A stretch of DNA of 64,000 bases from Trichomonas vaginalis G3 (GCF_026262505.1 NC_067206.1:12200705-12264704); one strand, 5' to 3'; shown: positions 52,766 to 63,162, counted from the stretch's first letter. Numbers and translations are program-made. Notes: generated by a model from the sequence alone, not told the origin.

Positions 52766-53917
52766 CTATTTAGGATCGAGAAATAGGAATAGAATGAGGA
52801 AAAGGAAATTTGAATTACGAGAGAAGTAAATAATGTTGCAAGATGGAATAAAGATCGGATCTAAGATCGTGAGAATGAGACGTCCGTTTCCTTCCCAGAT
52901 TCCTGGAATAGTTTCAACTTCGTTGAATTTATACCCATCTTTAATCGAAAATGCATATTTCTCGGTGTGAGCGTTATTAAAAAACGTATCATGTGCAGTA
53001 AAAGATTTTTGACTTGTTTCTTCAATATTATCTCTTGTCAACGCAAACGAACTTCCACCGCCTGCGCCGCCATTGCAATAGTGGCCTGCAAAACCGCCAA
53101 ACCAGCCAGAACCAGCACCTGGTCTGTCATTTAGTCCACCAACTTCTTGGACACCCTCTGGATTTCGAGATCCAAGTCTTTGAGCGGATTCACCTGATCC
53201 GAATGTGAAACCAAAGGTGGAGTTTGCCAATCTTTTGTCAACGTAAATCATCGACTTCCAATACCCCTGTGCAACGAAGCCACCTCCAGCACCACCGGAT
53301 CCATCATCACTTAGCTCATTGTTGGGATCGTTCGTCTGGTAATTATCAGAACCTCCACCAGCACCAGATACAATAACTCGATGCCAGAGGTCGTTTTTGT
53401 GGAATTTGACAGCGGTTTGGCCGCCTCCGCTCCCTGAGAATGCATAGCAATTGGATGCAAAGCCCCCACCGCCATATCCGCCTTTAATCATGTTTTGGAG
53501 ATAAAAATCCGACTCTTCAGTACAACTGTCAGCCGTACGTGAATAATTTCCTTGGCCACCAATAGTGATGAATGCGGTTAAGCGGTGTGAAATGGTGATG
53601 ATGCCCGAAATGTAGCCTCCTGCACCACCACGGCTTCCATTGAAGGTACAGTGAGTGTTTCCGTGATATTTTGAAACAATTTCGGGATCAGTGCAGTTAC
53701 CGTCAGAAAATTTGTATGTGGAGATTACACCAGGATATGAACCACAGGAGGCACCATAAAGTTCGAATTTGTACACTCCTGGTGTGAGACTGACAACGTA
53801 GTCGGTGCAGTCTGAATATGATGTGCATGGATATTGAAATGTATATGCATTGTTATGTTGATCGTAAGCTACGTTCGCATTCCCTTTCGATGTATTCTCT
53901 AGTCTATATGAAAGCAT
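52766..53917 (-). CDS. glycine-rich surface-type protein (ALK-like Gly-rich domain)
   Basis: 383 residues. The central part is a long Gly-rich domain (GSRGGAGGYISG, KGGYGGGGFASN, GSGSGWFGGFAGHY, GGAGGGSSFAL) with regularly placed Cys pairs, like the glycine-rich ectodomain of ALK/LTK receptors (PF12810), a fold expanded in trichomonad surface proteins. N-terminal TFQYPCTSYSDCTDYVVSL and PGVYKFELYGASCG are the usual opening of these proteins. The C-terminus NSNFLFLILFLFLDPK is hydrophobic but ends almost at once, so a GPI-type signal is possible. No kinase domain. No clear signal peptide at this start; a few upstream in-frame codons (KLYFIC) look hydrophobic but have no ATG. Confidence 0.75.
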   Translation of the reverse strand: MLSYRLENTSKGNANVAYDQHNNAYTFQYPCTSYSDCTDYVVSLTPGVYKFELYGASCGSYPGVISTYKFSDGNCTDPEIVSKYHGNTHCTFNGSRGGAGGYISGIITISHRLTAFITIGGQGNYSRTADSCTEESDFYLQNMIKGGYGGGGFASNCYAFSGSGGGQTAVKFHKNDLWHRVIVSGAGGGSDNYQTNDPNNELSDDGSGGAGGGFVAQGYWKSMIYVDKRLANSTFGFTFGSGESAQRLGSRNPEGVQEVGGLNDRPGAGSGWFGGFAGHYCNGGAGGGSSFALTRDNIEETSQKSFTAHDTFFNNAHTEKYAFSIKDGYKFNEVETIPGIWEGNGRLILTILDPIFIPSCNIIYFSRNSNFLFLILFLFLDPK

Positions 53918-54202
53918 ACAAATAAAGTATAATTTTCTTTCAAACTCTGAAAATGATAGATAATCTTTGAAGAATCTGAATTAATTGATTGTTATTCATT
54001 AAGATGAGCTCGAATTTTCCTCAACATTATATATGAAGAAATCATTTCTAGATATCAAATTTAGATCAAAGATAAATAACAATTGGTAAGTGATTCTTGA
54101 GACACTATTGCGTGCTTTGTACCCTCTCTAAAAATATGTGCTTCACAGCCTTTAGTTTGAGTCAGACAGCTAGAAATTTCCAATTACGTTATTATTAAAA
54201 TC

Positions 54203-55480
54203 ATGAATTTAAGTGCTAGAAGTCCTCGAAAAACAGGCTATCTTACAAGCAGAAGGCAAAAATCTATTCGATATAGACCACATGTTTATAAATACACTTT
54301 GGAAGCGAATCCTGATGCCATGGTAGTCGTTTATGCACTTATGAATGAAAGATGTGAAATGAATGACATTGATCCTCAATTATTTCCATCTATGCTTCCA
54401 CTCCTCCGTGAAAAGGAACGTCAATTAAAAGAATGGCGTAATCAACCAGCTTCAAAAACAATTGCTTCAGCAATCGAATTTATTACAAATTACAGATATT
54501 CAGAAGATCCAAATCAGAATCCACAACTATTAGAACGAGGTTTTACACAATCATTAAAAGGTCCGACGCAAGAAGATGTAGATTATGCGTTACAACTACT
54601 TATTTGTGGTCGTAGTGTTGATCAAATTGATCCATCAGTACGCAAGCAAGTTGGTGTTGCGCTTGGATTGAAACGAAAAGAAGCTTTACAACAAGGTGAT
54701 TATTTATTGGCAGAAAAATGCGTTAATCAATCCAGGGCTTTAATTGCTCTTCAAAATGAAGAAAGATATGAAGAAATTCAGACGCAAAGAACTGACATGA
54801 TCACTGAAAAATACAATCAATGTCAAAATGACTTCCAAACTATTAAAGAGCAATGGGATCAAAAGCTCCAAGCTGCAGCAAAGCAACGTGACGATAGTTT
54901 AAAGCAATTGGATATAAATGATTCTCTCGAATTGCAAGAATTTGACAAAGTTTTTGATTCTCCAGTACCATCAGAGTTCCTTAAGCCAAGTTCCACTCTT
55001 TTGCAACTTAAATGTCGTGAACAATACATGGTTTCTTCTGGAAGATACGCCGAAGCAAATGATGTTCGAAGCCAAGCTTTGGAGCTTGAAGCCCAAGAGA
55101 AAGAAGCTGGCAAAAAACGTTATCTAGCAGAATTAAACCTTAAACGCCAAGAATTCATTAAAAAACAACAAGATAAACATGCAGCAAGAGAAATGGCGAT
55201 TAGAAACCAATACGATAAGACTGTTGCAAGAGCTGAACTAGAGTGTGAAAGAGCTTCAAAAATGGCTCATAAACTTGAAGATAAAATTGATGAAATTGAC
55301 CGAAATGCAATGATGGCAGCAAGAAGTACAAAGAACAGATCTCTTAACGATGCTCCAGATCCAAAAGCCCAAGCAGCTCTATTTAGGCAAAGAGCAAAAA
55401 TTAATACAATTGTTTATACTAAAACCATAACTCCTCGGAACAGAAACACAAATACCATCACCAACCAACTGTATATGTGA
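54203..55480 (+). CDS. coiled-coil protein, unknown (paralogue of 25041)
   Basis: 425 residues. The basic N-terminus (SARSPRKTGYLTSRRQKS) precedes helical repeats at about 30-180, including DVDYALQLLICGRSVDQIDP, and a long coiled coil (about 180-385). The segment FLKPSSTLLQLKCREQYMV then GRYAEANDVRSQALELEAQE (about 258-300) aligns with FAKPSPQLLNLRNIEKKQV and GDYQGAEIVRQRAVDLEKIE of the protein at 25041. Two helical repeats with G.Y..A suggest TPR-like turns before the coiled coil. Likely a cytoskeletal or basal-body component; not proven. Confidence 0.75.
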   Translation: MNLSARSPRKTGYLTSRRQKSIRYRPHVYKYTLEANPDAMVVVYALMNERCEMNDIDPQLFPSMLPLLREKERQLKEWRNQPASKTIASAIEFITNYRYSEDPNQNPQLLERGFTQSLKGPTQEDVDYALQLLICGRSVDQIDPSVRKQVGVALGLKRKEALQQGDYLLAEKCVNQSRALIALQNEERYEEIQTQRTDMITEKYNQCQNDFQTIKEQWDQKLQAAAKQRDDSLKQLDINDSLELQEFDKVFDSPVPSEFLKPSSTLLQLKCREQYMVSSGRYAEANDVRSQALELEAQEKEAGKKRYLAELNLKRQEFIKKQQDKHAAREMAIRNQYDKTVARAELECERASKMAHKLEDKIDEIDRNAMMAARSTKNRSLNDAPDPKAQAALFRQRAKINTIVYTKTITPRNRNTNTITNQLYM

Positions 55481-55751
55481 CTTATTTGTAATAAAATATT
55501 TTCGTTTAAAAAAATTCATAACATTTTTTCTCTTTCAACCAATCTAAAGCTAGAAAGTAGCATTAGTTGAGATCACTGACGAGAAAAGCATAATCTTATA
55601 AGTTGTATATTCAGAATAGATGAAAAGAACTTATAAGATTTTAATATTGTATTGCTTGCTCTTTTCAGTCAGATCCTCTCATAAATAGCTCTCTATTTCT
55701 TAAGCTAAACAACTAGATCCATCATAGACCTTGTTCTAGTAAAGCAAACAC

Positions 55752-55763
55752 AAAAAAGTGACA
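55752..55763 (+). promoter_or_regulatory. AAAAAAGTGACA promoter box
   Basis: AAAAAAGTGACA ends 6 bases before the ATG at 55770. Same element as at 29164. Confidence 0.6.
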
Positions 55764-55769
55764 CTCCTA

Positions 55770-57896
55770 ATGAGTGATAATGCAAATGCAGGAACGATGA
55801 ATCCAAATCAGAAACGAATAGTTGTAGGAATGTACAAAAACACCAAATCTTCAACAAAAGTGTTCAAATCCCCATTTCAAGATATTCCACAACCAACATT
55901 TGACTTATTTAAGGATGAAATCCAAGACAATCTTAATAAAATACTTGTTGATGGAGATTTGTCTCTTCCTGGCAAGTCGTTTATTGATATTTCAAGACAA
56001 TTAGCAATTCCAACGGAAACTAGTCCAACAGAAGGCCATCAGCTTTACGATTTCACATCTCAACATGTTGTTGATTTTGCAAACGACGTAACAACTCATA
56101 TTTCTAAATTCAAAAATGTTGATCAAATTGGTTCGTTTTGGACGGACATTTCATCAAAAATCAACGAAATCTCCATTTCTTTCTCTCCTCTATCTACTAA
56201 ATCCAACAGGTTGCCTCTTCTTCGTTCCAAATTCGAAGATGTTATCAAAACAAACTTAGAAAGCACTTTACCAGAATTTGACCGTGTCTGTGATATTATC
56301 ATCAAAGAATACAATAACAACAGAACTCCTGAAAACTTCGAAACGGAAAAACTCGCTTTTAATTTCGTAAAAGATAGCGGTCTTTTCGATGAAGTCTTCC
56401 TTCCGAAATTAATACAGTCAGTTGTTGATCGCATTCGCGACCAAGTTGATGCTGCTTTTGAAGGTCCTCTCCATGAATATTTATCTCAAGCTGTTTCTCT
56501 CGTTCAAAGCGAAATCAACGATGCAGAACCATTCATTTCTCCATCATCATTACGAAAACTACAAAGAGAGCTTTATAATCTCATTTTTACCTCCAAATTC
56601 CAACAAATTGTTAAAGTTGGTCTTCCTGTTATTGTTAAAGAGAAGAATGCCGATTCCATTAAAATCTGTGTCAATCTTGCCAAAGAAACAGATAAAATTA
56701 ATGAGTTTGTCCGTAGATTATCTCATGTTTTCGAAGCCGAGGCCGATTGCTTCAATTTAGAGAATCCAATTGCCCATATCCTTGATCTCCATCGGACCAT
56801 GATCATGTTCAATGAAGCAGCCCAATTTTCTCCAGAACATATCAAAACAATCAGATCTTCCTTCGACAAAGGCTTCAACAACCTTCCTGATGTTGCCGCC
56901 AGACTTCTTGCTATCGAAGTCAACAGGGAATTCATCACTGGCCAAGTTTCAGACGAAACTTTGGAACATCTTTTAGATGTATTCAAAATCCTTTCATACA
57001 AAGATGTTTTCGTATCCTACCATGCATATTTCCTTGCCAAACGCATTCTCCTCATGAAGAAACACACAGTTGACGATGATCTGAAATTTATGGATAATCT
57101 TCGAGTTCTTTGTGGTCCAGAATACACAAAACCATTACGTATGATGTTCGAAGGCCTCAAACAATCACTCGAAGTGATGGACGCCTTGAGATCTGAGAAA
57201 TCAATTCCGAAATGGTTCTCTTGTGTGATGTTTTCACAGGAATCGTGGCCAGGAATCGAACCATGTGACGCAATCATTCCTTCCCAGGTACTTCCACACT
57301 TGCAAGCCTTCGAAAACAAGGCAGTTGCAGAGAAAAAGAAGAGAATCATGCATTCACTGCAGCTAACACGTGTTAAACTGGAAGTAAAGGGTGTTAAAGG
57401 CATCAAAACTATCAAGTGCAATGGCCTTTACGCGAGTTACTTGTTGGCATTCAATGATGTTCCTTCGATGCTTGTTTCACAGATTTCCAAAGCGACGAAA
57501 ATTGATCAGAAAGATGTTGAAGAAATGACAGAAATTCTCAAGAGAAAGAGAGCAGGAAATCTCATTCTTTTGGTTCACCAAATGGTCAGAATCAATCCAG
57601 AGGCAAGTGTTGAATCTGGAGCATTGAACATCGCGTTCTCTTTCCCTCCTATTTCACAGAAAGATGACGAACACACAAAGAACGCAATCATGCAGAACAG
57701 AGACAACCAAATCGATGCAATGGTTGTAAGAATTCTTAAGTTTGAGAAATCTCTCGACAGAGAGGATTTGAAGCTCAGACTAAAGGACGCACTCAAGTTC
57801 AGAATGGATGACGAAATGTACGAGAAGAGACTCAACTCCCTCAACAAGAGACAGTTCATCAAACTCGACGCTTCTGGATGTGTTAACTATATCTAA
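55770..57896 (+). CDS. cullin, scaffold of an SCF-type E3 ligase
   Basis: 708 residues, a normal cullin length. The N-terminal helical arms (about 30-350) are divergent. The cullin homology region follows: YHAYFLAKRILLMKK and LCGPEYTKPLRMMFEGLKQS (about 413-465), then WPGIEPCDAIIPSQVL and the winged-helix segment YASYLLAFNDVPSMLVSQIS. The C-terminal neddylation domain reads NRDNQIDAMVVRILKFEKS, placing the NEDD8-acceptor Lys at 657. The end NYI corresponds to the family's final Y.YLA. Expected to bind a RING partner at the C-terminus and an adaptor at the N-terminus. A GTG at 55758 is in frame, but ATG with the AAAAAAGTGACA box is preferred. Which cullin (1, 3 or 4) cannot be decided. Confidence 0.9.
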   Translation: MSDNANAGTMNPNQKRIVVGMYKNTKSSTKVFKSPFQDIPQPTFDLFKDEIQDNLNKILVDGDLSLPGKSFIDISRQLAIPTETSPTEGHQLYDFTSQHVVDFANDVTTHISKFKNVDQIGSFWTDISSKINEISISFSPLSTKSNRLPLLRSKFEDVIKTNLESTLPEFDRVCDIIIKEYNNNRTPENFETEKLAFNFVKDSGLFDEVFLPKLIQSVVDRIRDQVDAAFEGPLHEYLSQAVSLVQSEINDAEPFISPSSLRKLQRELYNLIFTSKFQQIVKVGLPVIVKEKNADSIKICVNLAKETDKINEFVRRLSHVFEAEADCFNLENPIAHILDLHRTMIMFNEAAQFSPEHIKTIRSSFDKGFNNLPDVAARLLAIEVNREFITGQVSDETLEHLLDVFKILSYKDVFVSYHAYFLAKRILLMKKHTVDDDLKFMDNLRVLCGPEYTKPLRMMFEGLKQSLEVMDALRSEKSIPKWFSCVMFSQESWPGIEPCDAIIPSQVLPHLQAFENKAVAEKKKRIMHSLQLTRVKLEVKGVKGIKTIKCNGLYASYLLAFNDVPSMLVSQISKATKIDQKDVEEMTEILKRKRAGNLILLVHQMVRINPEASVESGALNIAFSFPPISQKDDEHTKNAIMQNRDNQIDAMVVRILKFEKSLDREDLKLRLKDALKFRMDDEMYEKRLNSLNKRQFIKLDASGCVNYI

Positions 57897-58099
57897 TAAA
57901 AATTCTCATTTAAATGAATTGAACTTTTTCAATTGTCTTTAATTAAGGGTGGAATTACCACTTTTCTAACACACTCTCATTTTTTTGACCGATCAAGTGT
58001 GATGTTAAATGATCCTCATTTTTTTATGAGATTTTTTTTGAAAATTCGGACTTTTATGGTTTGTGTAGATATATGTCATGAGCTTTATAAAATAATAAT

Positions 58100-58106
58100 T
58101 CATTTT
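58100..58106 (+). promoter_or_regulatory. initiator, importin-like gene
   Basis: TCATTTT matches TCAYWWY, 20 bases before the ATG at 58127. Confidence 0.55.
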
Positions 58107-58126
58107 TATTTTGGAGACAAAATTTG

Positions 58127-60535
58127 ATGGATGTTAGTCTTCTAATTTCAAATTTTGGCTCGGAAAATAATGACATTAGATTACAAGTACACGAAATAAT
58201 TGACAAATATAAGGAAGATCCCGAATTTATTCAACAATTAATAGAATTTTTATTCGATGATTTAACAACCTCTCATTTAAAGTATATAACATTAAAGACA
58301 ATCGAGTTTTTTAAGATCCCATTAAATGAATCAGTTGTAATTTCATTTTTAAATTTTATTTCAGTTGATTTTCAACTCTTACGCTTTGAAGTTAATCAAA
58401 TAATAACAAAATACTTAACTGTAAGCAATTTGTCTGACTTATTTACTTATTTTCAGAAATTTCCAGAAGATGTTTTATATTGTTCTTCAAAAATCATAGC
58501 AAATGATACAAGACATGAATGTCCAGACTTTATACTTTCAGAGTGTATAGATATTGTCAACGAATCAACAGAATTAAATTTATTAATTTTGGCCATTAAA
58601 ATTATAGCATTAAATGACGATGCATCACAATCTTTAGCCGAAAGAGCTTTTGAAATTTATCAAAATGAAATAACTTACGAAAATTTTCCTTTATTTATTG
58701 AATTATTCCCAATTTTACAGTATAATCCTGAGAGCCAAGAGCTATACGATCTGTTGCAGGAAAAGATCAAGCAATTGGCTAATTTGACTCCTTTCGAAAA
58801 CGAAAATTTCGAATTTATTGATGAAAAATATAACATTTCATTCCTTGGATATTGTTTGGTTGATTGGCTCAACAATATCATTGTGAATCTTCCAGAAATG
58901 GCCGAAGAAGACCAAGAACCAGAATTTAATATTGATATTTTCAAATTATATCCTTATATCTGCATGTTATGCCAACTACCAGTTCAAGATCGTAATTTAA
59001 TACTCAATGATCCAGAAGCTTTCCTTTTATTCGCTGATTATCTTTCATCATATGATATCAACCAAGAAGAAAGGGAGAAAACCTTAAGATATTGCTGTTT
59101 TGAGTATTTTGCATATGCTGAATCCGATCAATTATGCAAATTAAGCCTAGAATTAATGGAAAAATTTCCAAATCTACAAGAACCAATTTTATACATGTAT
59201 GGACAGAGTCTTTACGCAGTAGTTGATTGTAATTTGATAACTATTGCAATTCCAGCCATTTTAAACGTGGATGATCCATTGGCAGTTTGTAATTACATTC
59301 CTTTAGCCTGTTACAAAGGTTTGATAGAAGATATGAGTGAACTTATACAATATAATGACTTCAAGATAAGTTTCAATGCATGCAGAGGCATAACAAAGAA
59401 CAAAAAAGTTTATTCCGACTTTTGTTTAGAGGCAATTCTTAAGACTTTTGGATTTTTTGAACTCTTTGAAACAGGGATTGTTATTTCTCTCCTTGAATTG
59501 ATCAATAATCTGCTTCAAATTTCAAATAATTTCAATTCTGACATTTTTCAACTGTTTTTTGAGTTGTTAAAGAATACAATGAGCCAATTTATAGATAATG
59601 ATACCACTGATGCTTGTTTAAGGATCATTAACAATTTTATTTCGGAATCAAAATATTATCCTTTCTTGTTTGATGCTTTTCTACCAGTTTTAGATCATTT
59701 TACGAGTAATACAGAAACATTTGACATAGCAATCCAGCTAATTTCAACATTATTCAACAAATTGCCTAAAAATGATGTTGAAATTCCTTTTGATGTTGCT
59801 TTTTTACGTGATTTCATAGTTTCTTATTCTGAAAATGAACTGAGCATTACAGTTCTTCCGTATTTGTCCAAATGTTTTTCATTTCTTTGTCGAATTGGAT
59901 ATTTCCAAGAGACATTCGAATTCATTTGTAAGATATTACCAACTGTATTGGATAATTCTGCTCAAAGATTCGTTGGTTCTTTGTTATTGAATTATATCTC
60001 ATTTAATCCTAATCCAAATGAGCTAATTCTCTTAATATTGGAAGCTGGTAAGCAATATCTGATATCGAATGCTGATTCTGAGCAAACATCTAATTCAAAA
60101 AATTCCGTATTGAGATTTTTATCTCAAATTTTAGGTTTTTATTCATTAAATTGCACGGATTTCCATCCCAACGAAGACATGATTGCACTTGCTCAATATG
60201 TAATTAGTAATGTCTGTTTTACTACTGGAAGATTTGATTATTTACTTTCTCTTATGTTCCTTTTCAAATGCCATCCTAATACAAGTGATGTTTATGCAGA
60301 GCTTCAACACTATTTGACAATGATATTCTATGATATTAATGAAGGAGAATCTTACCACGTCGAAGCAGAAAATTACTTTGTTGATGATCCTGTAGTTTCT
60401 TCTCATCCTCTTTTTACCTGTTCTATTTATGGATTCATGAAATCTCTAAATGTTGAAGGTTGTCCTGAATTTATTCCAAAATGGCTTGAAGAGCATGCGA
60501 TATTCTTCTTTAGAGAAAATTCTGGCCAAAACTAA
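58127..60535 (+). CDS. HEAT-repeat protein, importin-beta-like
   Basis: 802 residues of tandem helix pairs with acidic inner faces, no membrane segment and no enzymatic motif. The beginning (IRLQVHEIIDKYKEDPEFIQQLIEFL) is like the importin-beta N-terminal domain that contacts Ran. An acidic insert near 265-275 (PEMAEEDQEPEFN) resembles the loops of importin-9-type karyopherins. The order of hydrophobic residues is regular throughout. It is shorter than most karyopherins (about 900-1100), so it may be a divergent importin or another HEAT protein. Intron-free and intact. Confidence 0.5.
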   Translation: MDVSLLISNFGSENNDIRLQVHEIIDKYKEDPEFIQQLIEFLFDDLTTSHLKYITLKTIEFFKIPLNESVVISFLNFISVDFQLLRFEVNQIITKYLTVSNLSDLFTYFQKFPEDVLYCSSKIIANDTRHECPDFILSECIDIVNESTELNLLILAIKIIALNDDASQSLAERAFEIYQNEITYENFPLFIELFPILQYNPESQELYDLLQEKIKQLANLTPFENENFEFIDEKYNISFLGYCLVDWLNNIIVNLPEMAEEDQEPEFNIDIFKLYPYICMLCQLPVQDRNLILNDPEAFLLFADYLSSYDINQEEREKTLRYCCFEYFAYAESDQLCKLSLELMEKFPNLQEPILYMYGQSLYAVVDCNLITIAIPAILNVDDPLAVCNYIPLACYKGLIEDMSELIQYNDFKISFNACRGITKNKKVYSDFCLEAILKTFGFFELFETGIVISLLELINNLLQISNNFNSDIFQLFFELLKNTMSQFIDNDTTDACLRIINNFISESKYYPFLFDAFLPVLDHFTSNTETFDIAIQLISTLFNKLPKNDVEIPFDVAFLRDFIVSYSENELSITVLPYLSKCFSFLCRIGYFQETFEFICKILPTVLDNSAQRFVGSLLLNYISFNPNPNELILLILEAGKQYLISNADSEQTSNSKNSVLRFLSQILGFYSLNCTDFHPNEDMIALAQYVISNVCFTTGRFDYLLSLMFLFKCHPNTSDVYAELQHYLTMIFYDINEGESYHVEAENYFVDDPVVSSHPLFTCSIYGFMKSLNVEGCPEFIPKWLEEHAIFFFRENSGQN

Positions 60536-60775
60536 TAGTATAATATTGTTTGTATATAATAAACTATATCTTTCCCATGAAATAATCTAGTCTATGTTTT
60601 AATATCGCAAATTTATAAAACACAATTTGCTAACATACTTCAGCATTCAATAATAAACTATATAATATCACTTTAAGACTTACATCTTATTCAGATAATT
60701 ATTCGAAGATTTTATGAAAGCTGGTGGAAATTCCCATATTAATCAGATCTGAGTTCTCAGAACAGAATTGATAGC

Positions 60776-61381
60776 ATGAAACACATGTTTGACCCAATGA
60801 AATCAACACTTGTTGCAATCACAGCATACTAACAGCTCCAAGAGAACACTTCCGCAGATCAGATCATAAATATCATTAGACAATTAACGTAACAGCTCCA
60901 TGGACTTACAGAATTGCTTGTAGATACAAAGAAGAAGCTGAAAGTACTCAAATAAGAATAACAAGAAACATCAGAAAAGTCACAACAGAACCAAGAAGAA
61001 ATTTTACAAGAAAACGAAACTCTCAAGGAAGAATTGAGAAGAACAGAAGAAGAAAAGAAGAAAATTTCTCAGCACCTTACACAAATCAAAGTAGAGTTCG
61101 ATTAGAAAGATACTGAACTTACAAAAACTCTTTCAACAATCCAAGAACTTCAAGAAAACATTCAAGAAGCTGTTGACAAAATGGCTAATGAAGCAAAAGC
61201 CGAAATTGAGCAAAAGAACAACAAATTGCAAATGCATCTTGATAATGCAACAGCCGAAATCAAGGACAACAAGCAGAATTCCATCAAAACTCAAGATTAT
61301 CCGCCTAAAACATCAGGAGAATGTTGGGTGCAAGCGAAAAGCAAACAACAGGAGATGCTACCCATCTTCTTCCTTCACTAA
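60776..61381 (+). pseudogene. coiled-coil locus with five in-frame TAA/TAG
   Basis: One frame of 201 codons runs from ATG to TAA without any indel or TGA, interrupted only by TAA at codons 19, 39, 60 and 62 and TAG at codon 110. The rest is high-quality coiled coil (ENETLKEELRRTEEEKKKIS, DTELTKTLSTIQELQENIQE), and the stops fall where Gln or Glu would fit. Codons 19 and 39 share the context TAACAGCTCCA. The C-terminus after about codon 165 is non-helical. Likely a young pseudogene (C-to-T at Gln codons), less likely readthrough or a foreign code. Confidence 0.7.
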
Positions 61382-61675
61382 TTAACTTTTTGATTTCATT
61401 TTCCCCTATTATTTGTTTTAGTGAGTAAATTCTCTATTTTTTATTATTACAATTATAAAGAATTTTTATTAAGTGTGTATTTTTATTCAGTTGCAAGCAT
61501 CTAATAATATTATAAAATGGCCATGAAAGCACTGGATTATAGTATTGGATTATACTATAGTTTATTAATATCCGGAGAATCTAATGGGAATCAATGTAAA
61601 CTATTCAAAATATCAATAATGAGGTGTTAGTCACATTTTTTTGATCAAAAGTGCCAGAGCAAAATTATTAGAAAC
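61382..61675. other. AT-rich intergenic
   Basis: No gene seen. TCAAAAGTGCC, near 61645, is a loose form of the AAAAAGTGA box before the ankyrin gene. Confidence 0.45.
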
Positions 61676-62894
61676 ATGTCAAGTTCTGAGCAATCAAGAA
61701 ATGAAGCTGAATGTGTATTTAGTGATATTAAGCCAATTGAAGTATTTGAATACCCTAGTTTAGCATCGAAAATCATTTGGGGTGTCAATTCCAATAATAT
61801 TTTAGAAATATCTGCACAAATTATAGAATTCATTAAGAATAACAAGATATCTATCCAAATGTCACTTTATTTGATTGATATTATTTCACAAATTCGTGAG
61901 AAAGATATTAAATTATTTGCAGAACTTTACCAAAAGATTTCAAACGAATTCTCATGCATCATCAAGCCGAAAAATTGGAAATTGGTGACGCTTCTACACT
62001 ATAGAGGGTTCAAATTCGAAAATTTTGCACCTAAAATGAAAGAAGAAGAAATTCTGAATTTATATTCAACAGAATCTCCCTTATACTATATATTGCATGG
62101 GATAAAGTTGATGACCTTAAATCGAAATTCCCAAATCTTGATATTAATAAGAAAATAAATTATCTAATCACACCACTTGACTGTGCAATTAAATTTGGCT
62201 CGGAATTGTGTTTCAATTACTTGAAAAACGTCGGAGGTAACTACACTTCTAACTCCGAAGAATATGCTGTTCAAGGCGGAAATAAAGAGATTTTTATGCA
62301 GATGATAGAAGATGGTAAATCATTTGATAACATGATTAATACAGCATTGAAATATCGAAACTATGAAATTGCTCAGTACCTTAAATCAAATTTTGGACAA
62401 ACTTTTGATTCAATAGCAGAAAGTATGCATTTCGGAAATTATGGTGTTGCATCTTATTTACTTTCTAATGGAGGAAATATCAACAAAATTTATAATCCTT
62501 TTCTTTTCATATTTTTCATTGTTTTGTGAAATTCTCTTTCTTTTCATATTTAGCATTGTTTTATACAATTCTCTTTCTTTTCATATCTTTCATTGCCTTA
62601 TGAAATTCTATTTCTTTTCATGTTTATCAATGTTTTATAGATTTTTTTTTTCTTTTCATATTTATCAATGTTTTATAAAATCCTCTTTCTTTTCATATTT
62701 ATCAATGCTTTATGAAATTCTATTTCTTTTCATGTTTTTCATTGTTTTATGAAATTCTATTTCATTTTATACTTATCATTGTTTTATATAATTCTCCCAA
62801 TATTAATGAATGTCCTCTCAGTATTGCAATTAAAGCTAATTCAACAGATATTGTCAAATTTTTAGTTGAACATGGTGCTACGAATCTCAAATAA
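61676..62894 (+). pseudogene. DUF3447-type ankyrin gene, frameshifted and repeat-split
   Basis: Start MSSSEQSRNEAECVF; the N-terminal DUF3447-like helical domain includes YLIDIISQIREKDIKLFAELYQ. Near 62095 a one-base shift moves the frame (continuing as DDLKSKFPNLDINKKINYLI), after which ankyrin-like units follow to about 62500 (CFNYLKNVGGN, GNKEIFMQMIEDG, NYEIAQYLKSN). A 41-bp tandem repeat then interrupts the coding sequence, and a last ankyrin unit NINECPLSIAIKANSTDIVK with EHGATNLK and TAA lies at 62803-62894. The family is large in trichomonads and rich in pseudogenes. Confidence 0.8.
62518..62800 (+). repeat. about seven 41-bp tandem units in ankyrin gene
   Basis: The unit is of the type TTTCTTTTCATATTTATCAATG followed by TTTTATGAAATTCTA. 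Units vary at several positions (ATATTT or GTTTTT, AAATTC or ACAATT), so this is not a new expansion. It begins after the last open ankyrin codons and stops just before the final repeat. Confidence 0.8.
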
Positions 62895-63162
62895 TTCTTT
62901 TTTCTAGCTTCCTGATTCTATATTGAAACAAGATATAGTAATGTCGGCATAATTTAAGAATAAATCTCCATATTAATAATTTAAAGTTAATTTACTGTAT
63001 TAGCACACTTAATTTGAAGATGGTGATATATTTTGGGTGATCAATAATCATTTTTGAACGCATTTCAAAAATAATCTTTTCTGCTGCCCGATTATCGTAC
63101 AATTTTTTGGCATAGTAATGATATATTCGAAATGTATTAGTCACTTTTTGAGAGGAGGGACG
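62895..63162. other. AT-rich intergenic
   Basis: No gene seen. On the minus strand TACGATAATC (about 63099) and AAAAAGTGA (63141-63149) recreate the composite element facing left. Confidence 0.5.

Noticed and set aside
57017..57862. Minus-strand ORFs inside the cullin
   Set aside because: Shadows of a conserved gene; no coding character.
57960..57980. Intron 3' signal (TCTAACACACTC)
   Set aside because: Resembles part of the trichomonad ACTAACACACAG signal but lacks AG, lies after the cullin stop, and has no GTATGT partner.
60776..61381. Genome-wide use of TAA/TAG as Gln
   Set aside because: Cullin, RAD1, E2, prefoldin and gp63 all end at TAA or TAG exactly where their families end, so the standard code holds; only this locus and the ankyrin pseudogene show Gln-compatible stops.
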